A stretch of DNA of 33,403 nt from Proteiniphilum sp. UBA5283 (GCA_002408485.1 DHSP01000015.1:1-33403), one strand, 5' to 3'. Shown: positions 1-7,556, counted from the stretch's first letter. The notes: a model not told the origin generated them from the sequence alone. Numbers and translations: made by a program.

Positions 1-150
1 TATGCTGTGTGGGCAGGAATCGGCGCTGTTGGAACGGTCATATTAGGCATTTTTGTTTTTAAGGAACCCGTTACTTTCTGGCGGTTGTTTTTCCTGAGTG
101 CGTTAATTTTTTCTATTGTGGGGTTGCAATTGACGTCGAAACATCTGTAA
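1..150 (+). CDS. C-terminal part of a small multidrug resistance (SMR) family transporter
   Basis: The window opens inside a reading frame of 49 codons that ends with TAA at 148-150. The visible residues run YAVWAGIGAVGTVILGIF, then FKEPVTFWRLFFLSALIFSI and a short basic tail. The YAVWxGIG motif, the glycine-rich third membrane helix, the FKEP turn and the fourth helix ending in a VGLQ-like segment are typical of EmrE/SugE-type four-helix drug or guanidinium exporters of about 105-110 residues. The N-terminal half, including the membrane-embedded glutamate of helix 1, lies outside the window, so the drug-exporter and guanidinium-exporter subgroups cannot be separated. No clear intrinsic terminator follows the stop. 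Confidence 0.8.
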   Translation, partial: YAVWAGIGAVGTVILGIFVFKEPVTFWRLFFLSALIFSIVGLQLTSKHL

Positions 151-284
151 TTTTGATGTACCAATCATTTTTTCTCCAATGTACTCCAAAATTCAGGTTA
201 ACAAGCAGTTCTTTTTTCGAACAAAACTGCAGAGAAAGAGACGCAATAGTCTAATTACCAATAAACTACAAACCATGTTGATAT

Positions 285-317
285 CCTGTTCATAACCTGT
301 TCATAAGTTGTTCGTAT
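285..317. repeat. Three tandem 11-bp repeats (two perfect, one degenerate)
   Basis: CCTGTTCATAA occurs twice head to tail (285-295 and 296-306), followed by a degenerate third unit (307-317) that keeps the TTGTTCGTA core. The 11-bp period puts the copies on about the same face of the DNA helix. The array ends 17 bp upstream of the -33 element of the promoter at 334-365, a position compatible with an operator or activator site. Its function is unknown. Confidence 0.6.
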
Positions 318-333
318 TTTTAGTCCAAAATAG

Positions 334-365
334 TTGCTTTTTTCCTTTTCCGGACGTTATATTTG
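334..365 (+). promoter_or_regulatory. Bacteroidota-type promoter driving the candidate RNA
   Basis: TATATTTG at 358-365 matches the Bacteroidota -7 consensus TAnnTTTG. TTG at 334-336 sits 21 bp upstream, within the usual -33 to -7 spacing. Transcription would start near 370-373. No solid protein gene follows on the plus strand before the terminator at 1138-1167. Confidence 0.5.
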
Positions 366-370
366 CAGAG

Positions 371-1167
371 AGCAACAAAACATATCCGTGCACACAACGT
401 GCAAAAGATATAGGAGTTCTTTGAAATTTTGCATACGACCGGAAGAATTTCATTCACGAGATGCACAAACTCAGTTTGTCATTCCAATGTTCTTAATGAG
501 AAAGGCTTACCAGCTTTTCCCGGAAGGACTGAATGCAATTCTGTTGCACCATGTAACATTTGCAAAAGCAATTGCCAGTGGCTCTGTTGAAGAGTGATCC
601 TTCGCGGGTATCTTTCTTCTCCGAAAGTTGCTGCAAAAGCTTGCAAAAACTATAAGGTTTTTCGGAACCGTGAGCCTCTCCTATCTAAAGTAGGAAGATT
701 TTCACAGGCCCGGATATTATGGAAGTTGCTACAGGAAATTTATTTCCCGGCAACAACCAGTTTCAAAAAGGCTGAATACAGTTACCTGAACATTTTCACG
801 CAATACATCTGCAAGTTTACTTGTAGTTTGTAAAACAAAAAGAATGTTCGCGTTATTTATTCTGCTTCACAGTCCGGAAAAATGAATATCAAACGATTTA
901 ATGTTATCGAACCGAATGATATTGAGACTTCTCGGAACAGCTTTAACAGCCAAACACTGTTTTAGACGTTACTTGAGGTATCCGTATTCTGAAGTATCTG
1001 CCTTTTATGTAGAGCAATCAAAATAAGCTTAAAACGTTTGTTTTGGTTTTACAGATTTGAAACACCTGCACATATAGCTATGCACGCAAAGCAACATCTG
1101 CACCGTCCGTGCAAAACGATTTGAACTCCTACCCTGCAATAGCCCCGGATCCACCGGGGCTATTTTT
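371..1167 (+). ncRNA. Candidate long structured non-coding RNA (about 0.8 kb)
   Basis: This stretch without a recognisable gene lies between a good promoter (334-365) and an intrinsic terminator whose U tract exists only on the plus strand. Near its 5' end a hairpin has arms TGCAC (389-393) and GTGCA (399-403). Near its 3' end is a second hairpin with the same arms, 1099-1103 and 1109-1113. TAGGAGTTC (411-419) is perfectly complementary to GAACTCCTA (1123-1131), which would close the molecule end to end. Local hairpins occur at 461-482 (9 bp, one bulge, 3-nt loop), 668-708 (two stacked helices around an internal loop), 809-826 (7 bp with one G-U) and 1071-1082. The tetramer TGCA occurs 16 times by hand count, against about three expected. 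Two short open frames (334-597 and 594-833) have no recognisable domain, and the first begins upstream of the predicted transcription start. I see no tmRNA, RNase P, SRP or group II intron domain V signature. A decayed gene or an unusual small-protein locus remains possible. Confidence 0.4.
1138..1167 (+). terminator. Intrinsic terminator oriented on the plus strand
   Basis: Arms AATAGCCCCGG (1138-1148) and CCGGGGCTATT (1154-1164) form a perfect 11-bp stem with a 5-nt loop. Five T residues (1163-1167) run from the end of the 3' arm on the plus strand. Read on the minus strand the stem is followed by only two T residues, so it fits the plus-strand candidate RNA better than the end of the sigma-factor gene 10 bp away. 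Confidence 0.8.
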
Positions 1168-1176
1168 ATGTATATC

Positions 1177-1770
1177 CTAATCCAGAGTAAAAATCATCTT
1201 GTTCTCCTCGGCCATTCTGCGCATGTTGAGGATGGCATAACGCATACGCCCCAGAGCCGTGTTGATGCTCACACCCGTTCTATCGGCAATTTCTTTAAAG
1301 CTTAAATCCTTGTAGTAACGCATTTCCAGCACCTCTCGCTGAGCATCGGGCAGGCAGGCAACAAGCTTTTTGACATCCGAGAGCACCTCTGTTCGCACCA
1401 GTTCGACCTCCACAGTATCCTCACCGAGGGAGGAACTATTCCACAGATCCAGGTCATAATCGTCGTTGGAAATAGTATTCTCGTTTTTCTTCTGCCGGAA
1501 ATAGTCGATCATCAGATTGTGCGCAATTCGCATCAGCCACGCTTTGAACCTGCCAGTTTCGGTGTATCTCCCCTGCTTGATGGTGGTGATGGCTTTTATA
1601 AAGGTATCCTGAAAAATGTCTTCCGCCAGACCGTTATGACGGACAGTGAAGAGAATGTAGGTGTAAAGAGACTGTTTATAACGCTCGAGGAGTACATCAA
1701 ACGCTGCGTTATTGCCACAGGCATACGATACAACCAATTCTTCGTCGGTCATCGCACTGAAAGTATCCAT
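1177..1770 (-). CDS. ECF-family RNA polymerase sigma factor (sigma-70 type)
   Basis: This is a 197-residue extracytoplasmic-function sigma factor that would direct RNA polymerase to a specific promoter set. Region 2 is visible at about residues 24-95, with the DIFQDTFIKA helix at 51-60 and the -10-recognising stretch around GRFKAWLMRIAHNLMIDYFR at 73-92. Region 4 lies at about 138-186, with LPDAQREVLEMRYY followed by the helix-turn-helix LSFKEIADRTGVSINTALGR. Length and layout match Bacteroidota RpoE-like ECF factors. No FecR-like or zinc-binding anti-sigma gene lies next to it, so its signal is unknown. The start at 1770 has a GAAGAAG-like stretch upstream; the ATG at codon 7 is a possible alternative. 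It is divergent from the outer-membrane protein gene at 2005, with 234 bp between them. Confidence 0.93.
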   Translation of the reverse strand: MDTFSAMTDEELVVSYACGNNAAFDVLLERYKQSLYTYILFTVRHNGLAEDIFQDTFIKAITTIKQGRYTETGRFKAWLMRIAHNLMIDYFRQKKNENTISNDDYDLDLWNSSSLGEDTVEVELVRTEVLSDVKKLVACLPDAQREVLEMRYYKDLSFKEIADRTGVSINTALGRMRYAILNMRRMAEENKMIFTLD

Positions 1771-1961
1771 TGCTTTACTTCTTCAATTGTTATGTTAAAT
1801 TAATGGAGTAAAGAGGACTTATAGGCAATCAATTTTAGCGTTTGTTATTTATCGGTAACAAAGAAAAATAAAAAAAGAATACAGAACAAGCATAATAACA
1901 GATTAATGATGGCGACAGGGATGATAAAAAGTTAAAAACAGGATTTTTCCGCGAAGTTTAC

Positions 1962-1969
1962 TACCTTTG
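1962..1969 (+). promoter_or_regulatory. -7 promoter element for the gene at 2005
   Basis: TACCTTTG matches TAnnTTTG exactly, 35 bp upstream of the ATG. I see no clear TTTG -33 partner at the usual distance. Confidence 0.45.
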
Positions 1970-2004
1970 TTTGAAAAGGTGTAATCTTTTATTCAGAAAA
2001 ATTT

Positions 2005-2889
2005 ATGAGACGTCTTTGCATACCGTTGCTTCTAAGTTATCTTTTCTCAACGGGGGTCGCACAGGATATCACCGTGAGGCAGGACAGCCTTAAAACCATC
2101 ATCGCCACAGGCACGCTACGCCAGCAGAAAGATACAGTTCAATCAAGAAATGTTTCTCTGAAACTACCCCGGCTGAATCCGGCCATGGACATGCATCCAC
2201 AACTCACACCCTACCAGCGCTTTACGGTCAGCACACCGTCTGCATCTGCCAGCAGACTTTTGCCGCCGATTTATTGGAGAGGTGTGGCATCCGATTATAT
2301 CAATTCGAAAAGCCGCACTGCCATTGCTACGACCATGCCTGCACGCAACCTGCTGCTTCACTCTTCGACCACATTGGGCCTGGTGGAAACACCCTGGTTT
2401 GGGAAAGGCACCTATTACATCCTGGATGCCGGAGCGAACTATACTATATCTCCGGCTCTGAATGTGGGAATCAGCGGGGGATATAATTCCGGTTTCGGCA
2501 TCCTCCCCTTTTGGAATGCAGGGATCGACGCAACGTATATGCTGCATCCGAACCTGTTGATCGAAGGGGGAATCAATTATTTGCAGACTGGAAAAAATAC
2601 GTTTGGCCTGAATCAGTCGGCCCTGCTAATCGACCTACATGGCCGTTACCAACTGAACAACGACTGGTATTTGAATGCATACGGAGGAATGCCAGTAAGC
2701 CAAAGCAACAGCCATCCCTTGCGGCCGATGCTCCCGACGATGCACACTCTTTACTATGGCGGCTCCGTGGAGCATTGGTTCAACTCCACCACTGGTGTAG
2801 AAGCCGGCGTGATATGGATGCGCGACATGTTTACCGGAAAAATGCGTCCCCAGCCCAAGCTGGAACTGCTCTTCCGCCCAAAAAGATAA
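2005..2889 (+). CDS. Secreted, probably outer-membrane beta-barrel protein of unknown function
   Basis: The 294-residue protein starts with a signal peptide (about residues 1-19, ending near STGVAQ). A low-complexity polar stretch follows, and then from about residue 120 many alternating, glycine- and aromatic-rich strands such as GKGTYYILDAGANYTI and ALNVGISGGYNSGFGI. It ends in a basic, aromatic-containing strand (LELLFRPKR). This pattern suggests an outer-membrane barrel, but I recognise no named family. It is divergent from the ECF sigma factor gene, which makes it a possible regulatory target (inference). A bidirectional hairpin terminator follows at 2956-2983. Confidence 0.75.
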   Translation: MRRLCIPLLLSYLFSTGVAQDITVRQDSLKTIIATGTLRQQKDTVQSRNVSLKLPRLNPAMDMHPQLTPYQRFTVSTPSASASRLLPPIYWRGVASDYINSKSRTAIATTMPARNLLLHSSTTLGLVETPWFGKGTYYILDAGANYTISPALNVGISGGYNSGFGILPFWNAGIDATYMLHPNLLIEGGINYLQTGKNTFGLNQSALLIDLHGRYQLNNDWYLNAYGGMPVSQSNSHPLRPMLPTMHTLYYGGSVEHWFNSTTGVEAGVIWMRDMFTGKMRPQPKLELLFRPKR

Positions 2890-2955
2890 GCTCCATTATT
2901 TTAGGGTGATCGCGAAAGAAATCGAAAGACTTCCGGATATACTGGCTGGCATACA

Positions 2956-2983
2956 AAAAAGGGACCTGAAACAGTCCCTTTTT
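2956..2983. terminator. Bidirectional intrinsic terminator
   Basis: Arms AAAAAGGGAC (2956-2965) and GTCCCTTTTT (2974-2983) form a perfect 10-bp stem with an 8-nt loop and a T tract on either strand. It lies between convergent genes, the outer-membrane protein (ends 2889) and the acyl-CoA dehydrogenase (ends 3002), and probably serves both. Confidence 0.85.
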
Positions 2984-3001
2984 CCTGAAAATAAGAATAC
3001 A

Positions 3002-4723
3002 CTATTGCTCCGTAAGATCGGGCTTATAATAGGCAAGATCTTCGATGCGCGACTGAGCAATAAAGTTGTAGTTTTTCACCAACTCGTTCCGTCCATAATG
3101 GACATACACCTCGGCACTGCGACGGAATAACTCCTGGTTTTTGTTGGCATCCTGCAGAAGCAGGTATCCCGCAATGATGTGCCCGGCACTCTCTACCAAC
3201 CGGCGGGCATGGAAATCGAGGTACTCTTCATCCTTGGCTGCAACGACCGTCTCCACCATCTTTTCATATGTCTCGGTCATCTTTGCCAGTACGTTCTTCA
3301 ACGGCTCCAGTTCGGGAGTAAGCGGCATGGCGACATACTCTTTTATCCTTTGCAGATAAGTACCGGTGGTGACATGGCGTATGGCAGCCACCACCTGAAG
3401 CTGCGTGGTTCCTTCGTAGATGTTGGTGATGCGGGCATCACGGTAGAGACGCTCACACTTATAATCTTTCATATATCCCGAGCCGCCATGTATCTGAATG
3501 GCATCGTAGGCATTCTGATTGGCATACTCGCTGCTCATCCCCTTACCAAGCGGAGTAAAGGCATCGGCCAGGCGGGAATAATATTTCATCTCCTCCCTCT
3601 CCTCCGGAGAAAGCTTGCGCTCACGGCCAATATCTTCCAAAGTCTTGTACATATCCACAAAACGGCAGGTTTCATAAAGGACACTACGTGAGGCATCGGT
3701 CTTTGCCCGCATATTTGCCAACATCTCATATACTGCCGGAAAGGTGATAATAGCCTTACCGAACTGACGCCGTTCAATGGCATAGTTGTATGCTTCGCGC
3801 GTGGCCGCTTCGGAGATGCCAACCGACTGAGCCATGATGCCCAGGCGGGCGCCATTCATCAGTGACATCACATATTTGATAAGCCCCATCCGGCGACTGC
3901 CCACAAGTTCAGCTTTGGCATTCTTGAAAACCAACTCGCAGGTGGGCGCTCCCTTGATGCCCATCTTGTTTTCAATGCGGCGCACATTCACGCCGCCGCT
4001 GCGTTTGTCGTAGATAAACATCGACAGGCCACGGGCATCTTTGGTCCCCTCCTCGGAGCGGGCAAGCACCAAGTGAATATCGGCATCTCCATTGGTGATA
4101 AAACGCTTTACACCATTCAGATACCATTGGTTCTCCTGCTCATTGAAGGAGGCTTTCAGCATCACCGCCTGAAGATCCGATCCGGCATCGGGCTCCGTGA
4201 GGTCCATCGACATGGTCTCTCCCTTCACCACACGCGGGATGTAATTGTTCCTCTGCTCTTCGTCCCCAAACTCATAGATGGTCTCACCGCAGTCCTGTAA
4301 CATCCATATATTCTGAAAGCTGGCGTCGGCGCGACTCACAATATCGGCACTGATCATGTAGGGAACCATCGGGAAGTTGAGCCCCCCGTATTTACGGGAA
4401 AACCGCATTCCCATCAGCTCTGCCCTGTTGAGCACATCGAGATTCTCCTGGGTGTTGGCTGCATACGTAACACGGCCATCAGCTACAGTAGGGCCGCTAT
4501 GATCTACCTCCTCAGCATTGGGTTCAATAATGTCGCCACAGATCTCCCCCACCACTTCCAGCACTTTATCGTAACTGTCCATCGCATCTTCAAAATCGAT
4601 GGGTGCATAGTCGTATGTCTCCCTGTCTGCGTAATTTCGCTCCTTTAATTCCACAATTCGTTTCATCAGTGGATGCTGAAGGTAATGCCTGAATTGCGGT
4701 GTATCTGTATAAAAATTTGCCAT
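3002..4723 (-). CDS. Acyl-CoA dehydrogenase, long form
   Basis: This 573-residue flavoprotein oxidises (or, run in reverse with Etf, reduces) the alpha-beta bond of an acyl-CoA. Visible landmarks are the FAD/substrate-contact motif MDLTEPDAGSDL (173-184), RRQFGKAI (318-325), the FAD-binding IHGGSGY segment (411-417) and NIYEGTTQLQ (434-443), whose Glu437 aligns with the catalytic base of the medium-chain enzyme. The protein is about 190 residues longer than classical short- and medium-chain enzymes. The extra length is an extended N-terminus and a C-terminal helical region of about 120 residues, as in the long acyl-CoA dehydrogenases of Bacteroidota and Proteobacteria. It is the last gene of the minus-strand group etfB, etfA, MORN/TonB-C protein, acyl-CoA dehydrogenase, so the Etf pair is its likely electron partner. 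The substrate chain length cannot be read from sequence. Confidence 0.95.
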   Translation of the reverse strand: MANFYTDTPQFRHYLQHPLMKRIVELKERNYADRETYDYAPIDFEDAMDSYDKVLEVVGEICGDIIEPNAEEVDHSGPTVADGRVTYAANTQENLDVLNRAELMGMRFSRKYGGLNFPMVPYMISADIVSRADASFQNIWMLQDCGETIYEFGDEEQRNNYIPRVVKGETMSMDLTEPDAGSDLQAVMLKASFNEQENQWYLNGVKRFITNGDADIHLVLARSEEGTKDARGLSMFIYDKRSGGVNVRRIENKMGIKGAPTCELVFKNAKAELVGSRRMGLIKYVMSLMNGARLGIMAQSVGISEAATREAYNYAIERRQFGKAIITFPAVYEMLANMRAKTDASRSVLYETCRFVDMYKTLEDIGRERKLSPEEREEMKYYSRLADAFTPLGKGMSSEYANQNAYDAIQIHGGSGYMKDYKCERLYRDARITNIYEGTTQLQVVAAIRHVTTGTYLQRIKEYVAMPLTPELEPLKNVLAKMTETYEKMVETVVAAKDEEYLDFHARRLVESAGHIIAGYLLLQDANKNQELFRRSAEVYVHYGRNELVKNYNFIAQSRIEDLAYYKPDLTEQ

Positions 4724-4766
4724 GTTTTAAGAAATATTATTAGTAGGTTTTTATCAATACTGAATT

Positions 4767-5564
4767 TTAAAGTTCACGCTGGTTTGGAATTTCAAAAACA
4801 AGAGGCAACGTGTATCGCGTCCTGACAGGCTTTCCATCCAGTTTGGCCGGCTCCCATTTATGTATAAAAGCCACGACCTCTGTCGCACGCATTGCTTCCT
4901 TGTCGAGTAAATGATGTGCTCCCCGAACAATCTTAGGAGATACCATTTTCCCTTCTTTATCAATAATAAAGTTTATGATGACGCGTCCTTCGATGTTGTT
5001 TTTTCGTGCTTCCTCGGGGTAGCGGACAGCAGCAATTATTAATGCGGACAATGCTTTTACCCCACCGGGAAATTGTGCATGCTGCCAATAAGGCTCTGCG
5101 GGACGCTCGTTACCATCTTCATCAAAAAAGCGCCCTTTGTTATATTCCCCGCGAAGGTATGTTTCATCACGACGAAGAGAACCGTCCGGGTAATATTCCC
5201 TCAAGGTTCCCTCACGAATACCGTTTTTGAAATGCTCCACCAGTTTTTTACTACCGGAAGGATAATACTCTACACTTTTGCCGTTTAGATTGTTGTTTTC
5301 ATACATACGGGTCACGCTGTCCCGCCCATCGGAATACAAAAAGTGTGACGATCCATTTTTAATTTTCCGGTCTGCATTGTATTCGGAATAATATTCCCAT
5401 CCTTTATGTACACCTTCTCTAGTAAAGATATCTACTTTAATAATCTTATCCGACTCTTTCGTGACCACGGCATAGTTGTCGGTACGGCTCAAAAAAATCG
5501 TATCTTGGGCTAAGAGGGACGGTAAACTCAAAACGAGCAAGAATATCAAGCAACTCCTTTTCAT
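4767..5564 (-). CDS. Periplasmic protein with MORN-type repeats and a TonB C-terminal domain
   Basis: The 265-residue protein has a signal peptide (residues 1-20, ending LPSLLAQ). A region of YwqK/MORN-variant repeats at about 70-152 is recognisable by repeated units such as EYYPSGSKKLVEHFKNG and EYYPDGSLRRDETYLRG. A TonB C-terminal domain follows at about 165-258 (YPEEARKNNIEGRVIINFII, later WEPAKLDGKPVRTRYTLPLVFEI). There is no proline-rich spacer and no membrane anchor beyond the signal, so it is not a standard energy-transducing TonB. TonB-C domains on such proteins are common in Bacteroidota, but their role is unclear. Its ATG directly abuts the etfA stop codon with no intervening base, so translation is probably coupled. 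A link between a periplasmic protein and the Etf genes is unexplained. Confidence 0.88.
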   Translation of the reverse strand: MKRSCLIFLLVLSLPSLLAQDTIFLSRTDNYAVVTKESDKIIKVDIFTREGVHKGWEYYSEYNADRKIKNGSSHFLYSDGRDSVTRMYENNNLNGKSVEYYPSGSKKLVEHFKNGIREGTLREYYPDGSLRRDETYLRGEYNKGRFFDEDGNERPAEPYWQHAQFPGGVKALSALIIAAVRYPEEARKNNIEGRVIINFIIDKEGKMVSPKIVRGAHHLLDKEAMRATEVVAFIHKWEPAKLDGKPVRTRYTLPLVFEIPNQREL

Positions 5565-6584
5565 CTACTTTGTGTTCTTCTTGTAATATTTTATCATCTT
5601 CGGAATCACCTTTTCCACATCCCCCGTAATCACATAATCGGCAATAGTGTTGATGGGTGCATTTGGATCGTTATTGATGGAAATGATGATGGAACTGTCC
5701 TGCATGCCGGCAATATGTTGTATCTGTCCCGATATGCCACAGGCAATGTATACCTTAGGGCGAACGGTAACACCGGTTTGTCCTACCTGGCGTTCGTGCT
5801 CGGTAAAACCGGCATCCACCGCCGCACGCGAAGCGCCTACCTCGGCACCCAATACGTCGGCCAACTGGTAGAGAAGCTGAAAGTTCTCTTTCGACCCTAC
5901 CCCGTATCCTCCGGAAACAATGATGGGTGAGTTTTTGATGTTTACTTTCGATTTTTCAATGTGCCGGTCGATGACTGAGACGACAAAATCTTCATCCTTT
6001 ACAAAATCACAGACCGTGTGTTCCACAGTTTCTCCTTTGTATTGGGGATCGAAAATCTCCTTCTTCATGACACCCTCGCGTACTGTTGCCATCTGCGGAC
6101 GATGATCGGGATTGACGATCCAGGCCACAATATTACCCCCAAAGGCGGGTCGTATCTGATAAAGCAGGTTCTTATATGTTTTCCCGATTTTCTTTTCTTC
6201 GTGATCTCCTATCTCGAGAGATGTACAGTCGGCCGTAAGGCCGCTACCCAGCGCCGACGACACACGGGGGCCCAGGTCGCGACCGATAATGGTGGCTCCC
6301 ATCAGGCAGATCTGCGGCTGTTCTTTTTTGAACAGCTCCACCAAAATAGAGGTATGCGGCATGGTGGTATAAGGCGACAAGCGTTCGTCTTTGAAGATGT
6401 GCAGCACATCCACGCCATAAGGAAAAACCTGTTGGTCAACTCCGTTGAGGTTTGCACCAGCTGCAATGGCTTCCATCTTGCAGTTAAGCTGGTTGGCCAG
6501 TGTACGCCCCTTGGTGAGTAGTTCCAGGCTAACATCGGCTACAGTACCCTCTTCAATTTCCAGATATACAAATAAGTTGTTCAT
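5565..6584 (-). CDS. etfA: Electron transfer flavoprotein alpha subunit
   Basis: The 339-residue subunit pairs with EtfB to carry electrons between acyl-CoA dehydrogenase and other carriers in the cytoplasm. The N-terminal nucleotide-binding-like domain includes GATIIGRDLGPRVSSALGSG. The C-terminal FAD-binding domain shows SGGYGVGSKENF, then VGQTGVTVRPKVYIACGISG, QHIAGM and the closing SIIISINNDPNAPINTIADY and GDVEKVIPK segments, all standard for EtfA. Length is normal for the family. It lies 99 bp downstream of etfB and directly abuts the MORN/TonB-C gene. Confidence 0.97.
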   Translation of the reverse strand: MNNLFVYLEIEEGTVADVSLELLTKGRTLANQLNCKMEAIAAGANLNGVDQQVFPYGVDVLHIFKDERLSPYTTMPHTSILVELFKKEQPQICLMGATIIGRDLGPRVSSALGSGLTADCTSLEIGDHEEKKIGKTYKNLLYQIRPAFGGNIVAWIVNPDHRPQMATVREGVMKKEIFDPQYKGETVEHTVCDFVKDEDFVVSVIDRHIEKSKVNIKNSPIIVSGGYGVGSKENFQLLYQLADVLGAEVGASRAAVDAGFTEHERQVGQTGVTVRPKVYIACGISGQIQHIAGMQDSSIIISINNDPNAPINTIADYVITGDVEKVIPKMIKYYKKNTK

Positions 6585-6683
6585 TTATTAAATCTTAATA
6601 AATTAGACTATCCCTGCGTTTAACATGGTCCAAACGGGGTTGGCCTCTGCTCTCGCTTATTGGAATAGTTCTTTTTTAATTTT

Positions 6684-7556
6684 TTATCCAATTGTATGAT
6701 TTTCTATTAGTTCTCTCATCAGCTCATCAATCTCGACATCACTGTCGGTGAGACGTTTGCTTTCTTTGGCCTGAAAGACCACATTTTCGATCTTTTTCAC
6801 TTTCGTAGGAGAGCCGGAAAGGCCGCACTGCAGCGGGTCGGCATCTACATCGGCCACACTCCATTCGGTAAGGTTCAGATAGGGATGACTGCTATAAATA
6901 TCAATGTAATCGAGATTTTCAACCTGCCTCTCGGTCACCGTTTTGGCATGTTTATACTTTAGCAGAAATTTCGCATTCCTGGGCCGGCAGGGACGAGCTG
7001 AACTATTCACGGTAATGACTGCCGGAAGAGGACACTCCACCACTTCTACCCCGTTATCGAGGCGTCGCTTGACGGTAACTTTACCCTTGTCAAGTGCTTC
7101 GATGTTTTCCGCATAAGTGATCTGCGGAATTCCCAGTTTTTCGGCCACCTGCGGTCCTACCTGTGCCGTATCACCATCGATTGCCTGTCGTCCGGCGACA
7201 ATAATATCATATTTCCCGATCTTTCGTACTGCCATTGACAAAGCGTATGATGTAGCCAGTGTGTCGGCACCGGCAAAAGCTCTGTCGGTCAACAACACGC
7301 CATCGTCCGCCCCGCGAAATAATCCTTCGCGCAAAATATCGGCAGCGCGTCCCGGCCCCATGGTCAGCACCGTAATCCGGGATCCGGGAAAGCGATCCTT
7401 GATATCCAGTGCCTGCTCCATTGCGTTCAGGTCTTCCGGATTAAAAATTGCAGGCAGCACTGCCCTGTTCACGGTTCCGTCGGCCTTCATTGCATCTTTC
7501 CCGACATTGCGCGTATCGGGGACCTGCTTAGCCAACACAATAATGTTAAATGCCAT
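6684..7556 (-). CDS. etfB: Electron transfer flavoprotein beta subunit
   Basis: The 290-residue partner of EtfA begins MAFNIIVLAKQVPDTRNV and carries the EtfB signature regions FNPEDLNAMEQAL, VLTMGPGRAADILREGLFRGAD and GRQAIDGDTAQVGP. The DGDTAQVGP stretch (127-135) is the version found in Etfs of anaerobes, including flavin-bifurcating ones; mitochondrial-type Etf has a different sequence there. A bifurcating role is therefore plausible but not proven, because it also needs a suitable dehydrogenase and the loops binding the second FAD. It is the first gene of the minus-strand unit and has a promoter candidate at 7685-7692. Confidence 0.96.
   Translation of the reverse strand: MAFNIIVLAKQVPDTRNVGKDAMKADGTVNRAVLPAIFNPEDLNAMEQALDIKDRFPGSRITVLTMGPGRAADILREGLFRGADDGVLLTDRAFAGADTLATSYALSMAVRKIGKYDIIVAGRQAIDGDTAQVGPQVAEKLGIPQITYAENIEALDKGKVTVKRRLDNGVEVVECPLPAVITVNSSARPCRPRNAKFLLKYKHAKTVTERQVENLDYIDIYSSHPYLNLTEWSVADVDADPLQCGLSGSPTKVKKIENVVFQAKESKRLTDSDVEIDELMRELIENHTIG

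Noticed and set aside
285..317. The repeats read on the minus strand (TTATGAACA) as DnaA boxes of an origin
   Set aside because: Each differs from TTATNCACA at one key base, there is no dnaA gene nearby, and the flanking DNA lacks an AT-rich unwinding array.
334..833. Two short open frames (87 and 79 codons) overlapping at 594-597 as small protein genes
   Set aside because: Neither has a recognisable domain, signal peptide or convincing ribosome-binding site. The first starts upstream of the predicted transcription start at about 371, and the region is full of hairpins. They are kept only as an alternative to the RNA reading.
371..1167. tmRNA, RNase P RNA, SRP RNA, 6S RNA or group II intron as identity of the candidate RNA
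   Set aside because: No tRNA-like acceptor end, GAGGAAAGTCC-type RNase P core, SRP tetraloop domain or domain V hairpin is seen, and the length does not fit 6S, SRP or tmRNA.
1138..1167. The stem as terminator of the ECF sigma gene
   Set aside because: Read on the minus strand it is followed by only two T residues, whereas the plus strand has five. It may still slow minus-strand transcription, but the orientation favours the plus strand.
4767..5564. The TonB-C protein as the energy-transducing TonB of the cell
   Set aside because: It has a cleavable-looking signal instead of an anchor, no proline-rich spacer, and no exbB/exbD neighbours.
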